DNA of 13,308 bases from Gp6-AA40 sp035764385 (GCA_035764385.1 DASTZI010000303.1:1-13308); one strand, 5' to 3'. Shown: positions 1-8,758, counted from the stretch's first letter. Numbers and translations: made by a program. The notes: generated by a model from the sequence alone, not told the origin.

Positions 1-1
1 G

Positions 2-346
2 CGGTACCTCACCGCCCGTTTTCGCGCCACGAATTGGCTGGCGCGACTGGACGCGTCAGGGCTGTACGTCCAATTTCGTTCGTACTTGAACTACGCGCTG
101 TCCGACGTCGATGAAACTGTCGTTTTTATTGGCTACCAGGAAATCCGTTCGGCGCGAGTGGTGATCGAACACACCACATTTGCCGACGCGGAGGGACATC
201 GCGCGACGAAAACCACACGCTTCGTGGAACTCGATGTGACGGCCGACGTGACGGCACTCGCGAAGGCGCTAAGCGTCGAACGCGCGAGGCCTGCACCGAG
301 CGAGAAGCGCTGGTACGGCACGAGCCGCACGCTGTACAACGATTAA
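2..346 (+). CDS. C-terminal part of an unrecognised protein (5' partial)
   Basis: The frame is open from the first bases of the window, so the gene begins upstream. A TTG at 86 is the first possible start inside the window, but the reading continues coding-like before it (RYLTARFRATNWLARLDASG...), so I treat the gene as truncated by the window edge. About 114 residues are visible, ending in TAA. The visible part alternates hydrophobic and charged residues as in beta strands (DETVVFIGYQEI, ARVVIEHTTF, TTRFVELDV) and ends in a basic, Trp/Tyr-containing tail (SEKRWYGTSRTLYND). No transmembrane segment, signal peptide or known motif is visible. I do not recognise the family. The gene is followed after 33 bp by the small L7/L12-like frame on the same strand. 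Confidence 0.5.
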   Translation, partial: RYLTARFRATNWLARLDASGLYVQFRSYLNYALSDVDETVVFIGYQEIRSARVVIEHTTFADAEGHRATKTTRFVELDVTADVTALAKALSVERARPAPSEKRWYGTSRTLYND

Positions 347-379
347 TCTGTTCACGTCGAGCGTCCATCGTTCGTTCGG

Positions 380-643
380 GTGCGATGGGCGGCGACGCCA
401 CGTGCATCGACGTTCCTCGAAGCGCTGAAGCCAGCAGTGGAAATTGCGCCACCGCTCTCGCTGTTCGAAGATCTCACGATGCTCGCCGCACAAACCCCGG
501 AGGACCAAGAGCAGCAACTGCTCAAACTCTACGCCGCGGGTCAGACGGTAGAGGCCATCTACCTGGCACGGCGCCTGTACGGCTTCGACCTGGCCACGGC
601 AAAGACGTTTGTCGACCGATTGCGTCAAAGTGGCGTTGCTTGA
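380..643 (+). CDS. Small protein resembling the ribosomal protein L7/L12 C-terminal domain
   Basis: The last ~45 residues (LYAAGQTVEAIYLARRLYGFDLATAKTFVDRLRQS) follow the L7/L12 C-terminal pattern: Gly, then V/I-E-A-I, an Arg/Lys-rich helix, a 'tGl-L--AK--V' helix. Stand-alone proteins with this domain occur in many bacteria and their role is not established. The start is uncertain. GTG at 380 gives 87 aa but has no Shine-Dalgarno sequence. ATG at 479 gives 54 aa, keeps the whole domain and has a GAAG 8 bp upstream. The N-terminal 33 residues of the longer form look unstructured. GC at third positions is similar in both parts, so base use does not decide. The gene ends 11 bp from the convergent end of the SecD-head gene. 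The domain assignment is by pattern only and should be tested by profile search. Confidence 0.55.
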   Translation: MRWAATPRASTFLEALKPAVEIAPPLSLFEDLTMLAAQTPEDQEQQLLKLYAAGQTVEAIYLARRLYGFDLATAKTFVDRLRQSGVA

Positions 644-654
644 TGTCTCGTCCG

Positions 655-1278
655 TTACGGCGCCGCGCCTATCATGCCGGCCGCGATCCTCTGGGCATCG
701 GCCCGCGTGAAATCGCCGCTGATCACAGCCGCCGTGCCGATCGGTGATTTCAGCGTTGGTACTGCGACGACGTCACCGTCGATGAGAATCGCAACAGGTT
801 TTCCGAGGTGATTGGCCGTCGCCTGGCGCATCTTCTCGGCTCCGGCAGCGTTCAGCCGCACGTCTATCCAGAAGCGTGCAGGGGCATTTCCGGGAATCAC
901 AGTGCTGCCTTCGATGTCGTTGTTGGTCACGACGATCTCAGGATGAACGTAAACGGTTCGGTCTGAGCTCCCCACGCGCACGGCGCGCAAACCGGGCGCC
1001 GGCTGATCCTCCGCGAGCCGCACTTCAAATCGCACGGCCGCTTGCGCCAGCGAGCCGTTGCGCTGCGACATCGACGACGTGACGACGATCATCCCAATCA
1101 CTGCCAACGTGGCGAGCACCGAGAGAAGGACCGGTCGACGCGTGTGCGTCGATGGCGCGTCGTCACGCGATCCGGCTGCGACGACCGCCAGACGCAGACG
1201 CTCGCGCTCCGCTTCCGTCGGCCTGCATTCGTGTCGAACGGGATCCGCGGCGGCGAGAACGTCTCTAATCTGTGTCAT
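655..1278 (-). CDS. Membrane protein with SecD P1-head-like outer domain; putative anti-sigma partner of the ECF factor
   Basis: This 207-aa protein starts at ATG 1278, which has a GGAG eight bases upstream (minus strand); a longer in-frame form to 1386 would lie inside the sigma gene. Layout: cytosolic N-terminus 1-48 with a charged helix (TEAERERLRLAVVAA), one membrane helix about 50-68 (VLLSVLATLAVIGMIVVTS), then an outer domain 82-203. The outer domain follows the SecD/SecDF first-periplasmic-domain head: FEVRLAE near 84, WIDVRLNAAGAEKM near 137, AILIDGDVVAVPTL near 163, VISGDFTRADAQRIAAGM near 185. In SecD this head sits beside the channel and aids export; here the rest of SecD (six membrane helices) is missing. 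The start codon lies inside the end of the sigma gene (14-bp overlap), implying translational coupling. An anti-sigma or sensor role is inferred from topology and overlap. No zinc anti-sigma motif (HxxxCxxC) is present. Confidence 0.8.
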   Translation of the reverse strand: MTQIRDVLAAADPVRHECRPTEAERERLRLAVVAAGSRDDAPSTHTRRPVLLSVLATLAVIGMIVVTSSMSQRNGSLAQAAVRFEVRLAEDQPAPGLRAVRVGSSDRTVYVHPEIVVTNNDIEGSTVIPGNAPARFWIDVRLNAAGAEKMRQATANHLGKPVAILIDGDVVAVPTLKSPIGTAAVISGDFTRADAQRIAAGMIGAAP

Positions 1279-1825
1279 CGGTGACTCCAACGTACGGCTT
1301 GAGGATACGAGCGAGCTCGCGGCGACCTCTGGAGAGATGCCAGCGAACAGTAATGGCGGTGATGCCGAGAACCGACGCGATGTCACTCATCGTCAGGCCT
1401 TGGAGTTCGTGCATGACGACGATTGCGCGGCGCCGCGGAGGTAACACGTCGAGTGCGGACCACATGGCGGAACGGGCGACGAGTGCCGCTTCCGGATCCG
1501 ATCCCGTAACCAGCGAAGGACGCATCTCGTCGTGGTATCGCCTGCGGACTGCGGCCTTGCGCCATTGATCCCGTCGAATGTTGACGAGCACGCGTACCAG
1601 CCACGCTTCCTCGTCGGCGAAGCCGGATGGAATCGCGCGTGGCGCGCGGGCAGCCTTCAGGAAAGTCTCTTGAATGAGATCGAGCGCGTCATCGGCAGTT
1701 GGAACCAACCGTCGGGCCAGGCGATACAGGCGCTCGTGGTGAGCGTCGAACAGCACGGCCAACCGCTCTGCGGCTGAGTGCGGCAACGTTGCCGGAAGCG
1801 CGGCAGCGAAGGGCAGCCCGTTCAT
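1265..1825 (-). CDS. ECF-type RNA polymerase sigma factor (sigma-70 family)
   Basis: This 186-aa protein has the two-domain ECF layout. Region 2 spans about 22-92 (LFDAHHERLYRLARRLVP, then DDALDLIQETFLKAAR, the polymerase- and -10-contacting helices, and WLVRVLVNIRRDQWRK). A short linker follows. Region 4 spans about 122-172, with LPPRRRAIVVMHELQGLTMSDIA and the -35-recognition helix ITAITVRWHLSRGRREL. Length is normal for ECF factors. ECF factors redirect RNA polymerase to a small regulon after an outside signal, usually released from a membrane anti-sigma factor. The downstream gene overlaps by 14 bp and encodes a membrane protein with an outer SecD-head domain, a likely signalling partner. 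The start at 1825 has only a weak, very close TTAGG upstream, so a start a few codons later is possible. I could not assign an autoregulated ECF promoter in the 137-bp spacer before it. Confidence 0.95.
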   Translation of the reverse strand: MNGLPFAAALPATLPHSAAERLAVLFDAHHERLYRLARRLVPTADDALDLIQETFLKAARAPRAIPSGFADEEAWLVRVLVNIRRDQWRKAAVRRRYHDEMRPSLVTGSDPEAALVARSAMWSALDVLPPRRRAIVVMHELQGLTMSDIASVLGITAITVRWHLSRGRRELARILKPYVGVTDDTD

Positions 1826-1962
1826 ACCTAACTAAACGCGCCAGTGGACGAATGTGTTGGCGACCCTGGCGTCCCGCGGCCTCCTGCGGCCCGCGCAGCG
1901 CGTTCGGCACGCGTATACGGGACGCGTGGCGCATGCACCCGACCGCGTCACCAGAGGCGATG

Positions 1963-2784
1963 TCAGGCGCCCAGCTTTGTCGCGAGGTCGTTGAAGTCTC
2001 GCGCCGCGATGTCGACAGACGCGTTAGGCTGCAGATCCGGCTTTCCATCCGGTCCGAATTCGAGCGGTCTTGTCACGAACGCGGTTCGCAGCCCGACGCC
2101 TTTCGCGGCTCCCAAATCTCCGAGATGCGCGGCGACCATCATCACTTCGTCAAGCTTCAGATCCAGAAAGTCCGCCGCGGACTGGTAGACCTCACGGTCA
2201 GGCTTGTAGTGCCGCGCCAGTTCCGCGCCGAGGATGCAGTCCCACGGAAGTCCGCCGAACTTGGCGAGCTCGGTCATCAACGAGATGTTCCCGTTCGAGA
2301 GCGGCGCGATGATGAACTTCTTCTTGAGCCGCGTGAGACCGCTGACCGAATCGGGCCACGGGCGAAGCCGATGCCACACATGATTGAGCGCATCGACCTC
2401 TGACTCGGACAGGCGGCCGGCGATGCCGAAGTCGACGAGCAGTTTGTCGAGAATCATTCGATGCAGGCGATCGAGCTTCGTCCACGGCAGCTCGCCGGTG
2501 CGGACTCGACTCATCGCGGGCTGATAGCCGCCGCGCCACGTGTCGGCGAACTTGACCGCATCGATCTTCAGTCCCTTGCGCGTCGCCAGTTCCTGCACCT
2601 GCTGCGTGACCGAGGTGCGCCAGTCGACGACGGTTCCGAATGTGTCGAAGACCAGCGCCTTCACGCGGCTGAAATCAGGATGCGCCTGGGATGTCTGCTG
2701 TGATTGTGCGAGCGCGACCATGGAACCTCCAACCAACCCGGCAGCGTAGCCGACGAACAGCCGTCGCGACATCTCGTTATTCAT
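1963..2784 (-). CDS. Exported HAD-superfamily protein, type II haloacid dehalogenase-like
   Basis: This 273-aa protein has all four HAD motifs: motif I VFDTFGTVVDW (nucleophile Asp47, second Asp54), motif II PLSNGN (Ser163), motif III Lys in HYKPDREVYQ (Lys194), motif IV MVAAHLGDLGAAKGVGLRTAFV (Asp223). The 'FDTFGTVVDWR' and 'VAAH--DL-GA' wording matches the type II (L-2-haloacid dehalogenase-like) branch, which hydrolyses 2-haloacids through an aspartyl ester; the true substrate is unknown. The N-terminus is MSRRLFVGYAAGLVGGSMVALAQ, a Tat-like signal (S-R-R-x-F) followed by a hydrophobic stretch and an A-x-A-like end. Most relatives are cytosolic, so export is unusual. Start: ATG 2784 or ATG 2772 (the latter directly before SRRLF); the frame runs on to 2961 but that part is not protein-like. 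It is divergent from the 84-aa gene; a 21-bp-spaced direct repeat lies between them. Confidence 0.9.
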   Translation of the reverse strand: MNNEMSRRLFVGYAAGLVGGSMVALAQSQQTSQAHPDFSRVKALVFDTFGTVVDWRTSVTQQVQELATRKGLKIDAVKFADTWRGGYQPAMSRVRTGELPWTKLDRLHRMILDKLLVDFGIAGRLSESEVDALNHVWHRLRPWPDSVSGLTRLKKKFIIAPLSNGNISLMTELAKFGGLPWDCILGAELARHYKPDREVYQSAADFLDLKLDEVMMVAAHLGDLGAAKGVGLRTAFVTRPLEFGPDGKPDLQPNASVDIAARDFNDLATKLGA

Positions 2785-2808
2785 GGATGTGGATGATACG
2801 TCCGCGAC

Positions 2809-2840
2809 GCGCAGGATGGCCGATCGAATGCGCAGGATGG
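2809..2840. repeat. Two 11-bp direct repeats 21 bp apart in a divergent spacer; possible operator
   Basis: GCGCAGGATGG occurs at 2809-2819 and again, without mismatch, at 2830-2840. The 21-bp offset is two helical turns, placing both copies on the same face of the DNA. They lie between the divergent starts of the HAD gene (2784) and the 84-aa membrane-protein gene (2891), where a regulator could control both. This is only a pattern; no regulator is identified. Confidence 0.4.
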
Positions 2841-2890
2841 AAATGGAAACGGCGTCGCCATTGCAGGGCGACACAGCGGGGAGAGTGAAC

Positions 2891-3145
2891 ATGCGAAGAA
2901 ATAGAAATAAGGGGATGTTGATCGGCGGGGTAGCGCTGGTGGCGGAGGGTACGGCCCTCACGATGTACGGAACGCGCTACCTGGACTTCATGGAGCGCCA
3001 CGGCCTGATGGACTTCGGCAAACGGCTGCTTCGCCGGACGGGCATCCGCTCGCGCAAAACCCTCGCTGCAATCGGAATTGCTCAGGCGGTCGTGGGATTG
3101 GTCCTGATCGAGAGGATGCGCCGCCACCGGCCGGCTACCGCATAA
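2891..3145 (+). CDS. Small two-helix membrane protein, function unknown
   Basis: ATG 2891 is chosen because a strong Shine-Dalgarno sequence (GGGGAGAG, about 6 bp spacing) precedes it. The frame is open back to 2783, but that part overlaps the divergent HAD start and is not protein-like. The 84-aa product has a basic N-terminus (MRRNRNK), a hydrophobic helix about 8-27 (GMLIGGVALVAEGTALTMYG), a charged middle with RYLDFMERHGLMDFGKRLLRR, a second hydrophobic helix about 57-73 (TLAAIGIAQAVVGLVLI) and a basic tail. It is likely an inner-membrane hairpin protein with both ends inside, by the positive-inside rule. I do not recognise the family. It converges on the metallo-beta-lactamase-fold gene, with a hairpin between them. 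Confidence 0.65.
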   Translation: MRRNRNKGMLIGGVALVAEGTALTMYGTRYLDFMERHGLMDFGKRLLRRTGIRSRKTLAAIGIAQAVVGLVLIERMRRHRPATA

Positions 3146-3159
3146 GCACGTCTTCGTGA

Positions 3160-3181
3160 ACTTCGTGCCCGCGCACGAAGT
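3160..3181. terminator. Perfect 9-bp hairpin between convergent genes; possible bidirectional terminator
   Basis: ACTTCGTGC at 3160-3168 pairs fully with GCACGAAGT at 3173-3181 across a 4-nt loop. It sits in the 48-bp gap between the ends of the membrane-protein gene (3145) and the metallo-beta-lactamase-fold gene (3194). No T-tract follows on either strand, so it is not a classical intrinsic terminator, but its place fits transcript-end formation for both genes. Confidence 0.45.
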
Positions 3182-3193
3182 GCGCCTCCGTGA

Positions 3194-3886
3194 TTACTGG
3201 AATCGCTGGCGGAATCGCTGCGCGGCGCCGCTCTTGATCGGCCCGCCGTGCCCGAACACCGCCGCGTCGAAGTCGAGCGCCGCGAGTTTGCGCAGGCTTC
3301 GCTTGCCTTCCTCGAGATCCTCATAGCAGAGGGCATAGCCCAGGTTCGGCATGCTCGCGCACGCATCCGCGGCAAACAGCACACGGCGCCGCGGCCAGAG
3401 CAGCGCAACCTGTCCGGCGCACTGTCCCGGGATGTGAAAAGCCTTGATGCCTCCGGCGATCGGTAGTTCGGTGCCGTCGTTGATCTCCTGATCGATCGCG
3501 CACGGCTCAATCGGTGTCGGTTGCTTGGGAACGAACATGCGGTACATCAGTCCGCGCAACAGACCTGGCGCAGGCGACATCGGCCGCGTGGTTTCACCCT
3601 TCCTGACCATCGCCGCATCCACGGGATGCATGTAGACGCGCGCGCCGCTCCGGCGCTTGAGCGCAGCGACGCTTCCCGAATGATCGGCATGGCAGTGCGT
3701 CACGATGATGTGCTTGACGTTGGTGACGTTTTTGCCGGTGGACTCGATCGCCGCGACGATCTTGTCGTCGCTTTTGGGGAGCCCCGTATCAATCAGCGTG
3801 AGTTCGCCGTCGTCGATAAGGAAGGCATTCACGGCGCCGAGGCTGATCTGCCACAAGCCTTCGACCACTTGAGTCGGTGCTGCCAT
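3194..3886 (-). CDS. Metallo-beta-lactamase-fold hydrolase (glyoxalase II-like group)
   Basis: ATG 3886 gives a 230-aa protein that starts like its family (VVEGLWQISLGAVNAFLIDDGELTLIDTGL); the frame is open to 4006, but the extra part is translated from repeat DNA. The metal motif THCHADHSG supplies His64, His66, Asp68 and His69. The later aspartate is in LFAADACA (Asp174) and the last histidine in VFGHGGP (His213). The usual third ligand, the His of 'TPGH', is replaced: the stretch reads HIPGQCAGQVALLW, with Gln155 (CAG). A second often-conserved His four residues on is also Gln159. The enzyme may hold one metal, use His151, or have a changed activity. No signal peptide is visible, so it is probably cytosolic. 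Substrate unknown: members hydrolyse thioesters, lactones or phosphoesters. Confidence 0.9.
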   Translation of the reverse strand: MAAPTQVVEGLWQISLGAVNAFLIDDGELTLIDTGLPKSDDKIVAAIESTGKNVTNVKHIIVTHCHADHSGSVAALKRRSGARVYMHPVDAAMVRKGETTRPMSPAPGLLRGLMYRMFVPKQPTPIEPCAIDQEINDGTELPIAGGIKAFHIPGQCAGQVALLWPRRRVLFAADACASMPNLGYALCYEDLEEGKRSLRKLAALDFDAAVFGHGGPIKSGAAQRFRQRFQ

Positions 3887-3902
3887 GGGCGCTGAGCTTA
3901 CT

Positions 3903-4001
3903 TCAGGTGGCAGGGGGCAGCTGGCAGAGGCAGGATCTAACTCGTTAGAACATTTGACCTTCGGCCATCCTGCCCGCTGCCACCCGCCACCTGCCGCCTG
4001 A
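3903..4001. repeat. GGCAG-rich imperfect inverted repeat (arms 33-34 bp)
   Basis: The arm at 3903-3935 (starting TCAGGTGGCAG, ending GGCAGGA) is an imperfect inverted copy of 3968-4001, with about 27 of 33 positions matching by hand alignment. The 32-nt centre contains a smaller palindrome, TCTAAC-TC-GTTAGA (3936-3949). The arms are strand-biased GGCAG/GGTGGC runs, unlike the genes on either side, suggesting a dispersed repeat unit rather than coding remnant. The right arm runs into the possible nrdJ promoter. Confidence 0.6.
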
Positions 4002-4007
4002 TACAAT
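3999..4007 (+). promoter_or_regulatory. Possible extended -10 promoter for nrdJ
   Basis: TGATACAAT matches an extended -10 element (TGnTATAAT) with one mismatch. No good -35 is seen 17 bp upstream, as is common for extended -10 promoters. It would start transcription near 4014, directly at the 10-bp hairpin, giving a leader of about 270 nt. It overlaps the end of the GGCAG inverted repeat. A TTGACA at 4055-4060 lacks a matching -10. Confidence 0.3.
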
Positions 4008-4014
4008 TAGAGAC

Positions 4015-4040
4015 ATATTGCGTTCGCCCAAACGCAATAT
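4015..4040 (+). promoter_or_regulatory. Perfect 10-bp inverted repeat at the probable 5' end of the nrdJ leader
   Basis: ATATTGCGTT (4015-4024) and AACGCAATAT (4031-4040) are perfect inverted copies around a 6-nt centre (CGCCCA). At DNA level this could be an operator overlapping the start of transcription; in RNA it would be a 5' hairpin. It does not match the NrdR-box consensus (ACACwATATnTdGTGT), so the usual RNR repressor is not indicated. Confidence 0.5.
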
Positions 4041-4188
4041 CTAGTGGTTTGAGCTTGACAACCCCGATCCGTGAGCGCACCATCACACGCGCGCTCAACG
4101 AGGTTGAAACGGCCGGAAGCCGCCCAGCATCCAGCCGCCGCCAGGGTCTTTCAGGACATCTCGAGCGCAAACCATAACAAACGATTTC

Positions 4189-4263
4189 GGACGTTCTCTC
4201 GGGGGAAAGAACGTCCCATTGTGGCGCGGGCGAACCCGCGCGGCGCGGACTTTGAGGTCCGCG
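4189..4263 (+). promoter_or_regulatory. Three consecutive perfect hairpins in the nrdJ leader
   Basis: Three stems stand one after another just before the nrdJ ribosome binding site: 4189-4197 with 4208-4216 (GGACGTTCT/AGAACGTCC, 10-nt loop), 4224-4230 with 4235-4241 (GCGCGGG/CCCGCGC, CGAA loop) and 4244-4250 with 4257-4263 (CGCGGAC/GTCCGCG, 6-nt loop). The Shine-Dalgarno GGAGG at 4272-4276 lies 9 nt past the last stem. A compact structured leader suggests control at RNA level. No known riboswitch class is recognised; 4041-4188 holds no further clear feature. Confidence 0.45.
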
Positions 4264-4282
4264 GCACGAACGGAGGACGAGC

Positions 4283-7168
<2,886 letters not shown>

Positions 7169-7198
7169 ACTGATGTGACCTAGGTTTCACGCTCTCGT

Positions 7199-7222
7199 GG
7201 GAGGCTTCATCCGTCGCCTCCC
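7199..7222 (+). other. 7-bp hairpin directly upstream of the nrdJ terminator
   Basis: GGGAGGC (7199-7205) pairs with GCCTCCC (7216-7222) around a 10-nt loop, 30 bp after the nrdJ stop. There is no T-tract of its own; it stands 14 bp before the intrinsic terminator and may stabilise the transcript's 3' end. Confidence 0.45.
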
Positions 7223-7236
7223 TCATCCAACCGAGG

Positions 7237-7266
7237 GGCCGGCAAATGCCGGCCTTTCGTTTTTTT
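7237..7266 (+). terminator. Strong intrinsic terminator of nrdJ
   Basis: GGCCGGC (7237-7243) and GCCGGCC (7248-7254) form a perfect 7-bp GC stem with an AAAT loop, followed by TTTCG and seven T's (7260-7266). This is a classical Rho-independent terminator on the plus strand, 68 bp after the nrdJ stop. It insulates the NHL gene that starts at 7378. Confidence 0.9.
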
Positions 7267-7377
7267 GCGAGGTTACGGGCGCGGGATACAAGTGAGCAAC
7301 GGTTGCGCGGCCACGCCAACGACGGGTATATGCTCTCCACCGTCCTGGCGCTCCTCGCCTTTATGAATGGAGCTTCT

Positions 7378-8604
7378 ATGCGGAAGACGACGATGCGATG
7401 CGCGTGGCTCGGGCTGATAGTGATCGCGATAGTGGGTCTGTGTGTGCTGCCGGGTGCGGCGCAGAAGCCGGCGAAGTCCGCCGGCATGCCGGTGTTCCAG
7501 GTGGATCCGACATGGCCCGTGCTCCCCAACAACTGGGTCGTCGGCATTGTCTCGGCGGTCACCGTCGACAAGCGGGATCACGTCTGGATCCTGCATCGCC
7601 CGCGCAGCGTCGCCGCGGAGCTGAAGCAGCGCGCGGCCCCGCCGGTGCTCGAGTTCGATGCGAACGGCAAGTTCGTGAACGCGTGGGGCGGCGACGGAAG
7701 CGGCTACGACTGGCCCACGACCGAGCACGGGATCACGATCGACAGCAAGGACGTCGTCTGGATCGGCGGGAGCGGCGTTGGCGATGACATGCTGCTGAAC
7801 TTCACGCTCCAGGGAAAGTTCCTGCGTGAGTTCGGCAAGGCCCGCGAGAGCAAGGGCAACGCGGACACCGGTAACGTCAACCGGCCGGCCGATATCTTCG
7901 TTGATGCGAAGACCAATGAAGCGTACGTCGCCGACGGCTACGGCAACCGCCGCGTCGTTGTCTTCGATGCGGCCACCGGCAAGTTCAAGCGGATGTGGGG
8001 TGCATTCGGCAACGCCCCTGACAGCGATCCGCCGGCGGGTGGATTCGGCGGTGGCGGCGGAGAACGCGGCGCGGCTGCGGGCGGCGGCGGCCGTGGACGT
8101 GGCGCGCAGGCGGCGCCGGTCCTCGACACCCAGGGAAATGGCGACGAGCACTTCGGCAATCCCGTCCACGCTGTGAAGATCTCGAACGATAACCTGGTCT
8201 ATGTCGCGGATCGATCCAACCGGCGCATCCAGGTGTTCACACCGGCAGGCAAGTACATGACGCAGGTGTTCATCAATCGGGCAGGGCCGTCGGCGGGCTC
8301 GGTTGCCGGACTCGCGTTTTCGCCCGATCCGCAGCAACAGTTCCTCTACGCGGCCGACTACGGCAACTCGCACGTCGCCGTGCTCGATCGCAAGACGCTC
8401 GAGGTGCTCTATCAGTTTGGAACGCGGAGCGCGAAGCCGGGCGACTTCCAAGGCCCGCATCACATCGCCGTCGATTCGAAGGGGAACCTCTACGTGGCAG
8501 AAGTCGCTCCGGGTAATCGCGCGCAGAAGTTTCTGCTCAAGGGGATGTCGCCCACGCCACCCCCGAATGCACTGACATCCGCGCAGCTGGCGCCGGCGCC
8601 GTAA
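7378..8604 (+). CDS. Exported NHL-repeat beta-propeller protein
   Basis: ATG 7378 has a GGAG five bases upstream; the frame is open to 7246, but that part is translated from the terminator region. The 408-aa product has a signal peptide (MRKTTMRCAWLGLIVIAIVG...GAAQ, cleavage near 28) and then repeated NHL-type blades: VTVDKRDHVWIL (~61), ITIDSKDVVWIGG (~119), PADIFVDAKTNEAYVADGYGNRRVVVFDA (~170), HAVKISNDNLVYVADRSNRRIQVFTPAGKY (~264), LAFSPDPQQQFLYAADYGNSHVAVLD (~312), HHIAVDSKGNLYVAEV (~361). A Gly/Arg-rich low-complexity loop (219-242) interrupts the propeller between blades. NHL propellers bind ligands or act as lyase-like enzymes; relatives are often named 'peptidyl-alpha-hydroxyglycine lyase', but no activity can be claimed here. 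It is probably periplasmic or secreted, in its own unit after the nrdJ terminator. Confidence 0.9.
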   Translation: MRKTTMRCAWLGLIVIAIVGLCVLPGAAQKPAKSAGMPVFQVDPTWPVLPNNWVVGIVSAVTVDKRDHVWILHRPRSVAAELKQRAAPPVLEFDANGKFVNAWGGDGSGYDWPTTEHGITIDSKDVVWIGGSGVGDDMLLNFTLQGKFLREFGKARESKGNADTGNVNRPADIFVDAKTNEAYVADGYGNRRVVVFDAATGKFKRMWGAFGNAPDSDPPAGGFGGGGGERGAAAGGGGRGRGAQAAPVLDTQGNGDEHFGNPVHAVKISNDNLVYVADRSNRRIQVFTPAGKYMTQVFINRAGPSAGSVAGLAFSPDPQQQFLYAADYGNSHVAVLDRKTLEVLYQFGTRSAKPGDFQGPHHIAVDSKGNLYVAEVAPGNRAQKFLLKGMSPTPPPNALTSAQLAPAP

Positions 8605-8689
8605 CAGAACGGCGGGAGGGGCCTCCCCGCGCCGCCTCGCAGGCGCGACGAGCGCCTTCGGCGCGAAGGAGCGCCGAGGACGGCGTGTG
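8605..8689. other. GC-rich stem-loop stretch after the NHL gene
   Basis: No gene is supported in this part of the 457-bp spacer. It holds short GC-rich inverted repeats: GGGAG-GGGC-CTCCC just after the NHL stop, CGCCT-CGC-AGGCG and GCGCC-TTC-GGCGC. No T-tract follows, so termination here is uncertain. It abuts copy 1 of the 37-bp dispersed repeat and may belong to the same repeat unit. Confidence 0.4.
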
Positions 8690-8723
8690 GAAACCCGCCG
8701 ACAGGACCCGGGTAGCTCGACTC
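8690..8723 (+). repeat. Dispersed ~37-bp repeat, copy 1
   Basis: Starts GAAACCCGCCGACAGGACCC and ends GCTCGACTC. It matches copy 2 (12250-12283) at 32 of 34 positions in the same orientation, and the degenerate inverted copy 3 (11381-11417) in its core CGACAGGACCCG and its end GCTCGACTC. It lies 35 bp before the start of the small broken membrane gene. Confidence 0.75.
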
Positions 8724-8758
8724 CGCTTTACAGACGATCAGCGAGCTATCGGCGATCG

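Noticed and set aside
1826..1962. Autoregulated ECF promoter before the sigma gene
   Set aside because: No convincing GGAAC-type -35 with a CGTC-type -10 at 16-17 bp on the minus strand. Only GC-rich inverted repeats (CGCGGCC...GGCCCGCG) are seen.
4015..4040. NrdR box
   Set aside because: The palindrome contains ATAT and AATAT at its ends but does not fit the 16-bp NrdR consensus or the usual paired-box spacing.
4041..4188. Cobalamin riboswitch before nrdJ
   Set aside because: A stretch GCCGGAAGCCGCC loosely recalls the B12 box, but it needs gaps and the other conserved core segments are not seen. An Infernal search with the Cobalamin model would settle it; a significant hit would reverse this rejection.
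7273..8463. 396-codon open frame on the minus strand
   Set aside because: Antisense to the NHL gene, with a biased Arg/Ala/Val composition and no domain; the plus strand explains the base pattern.
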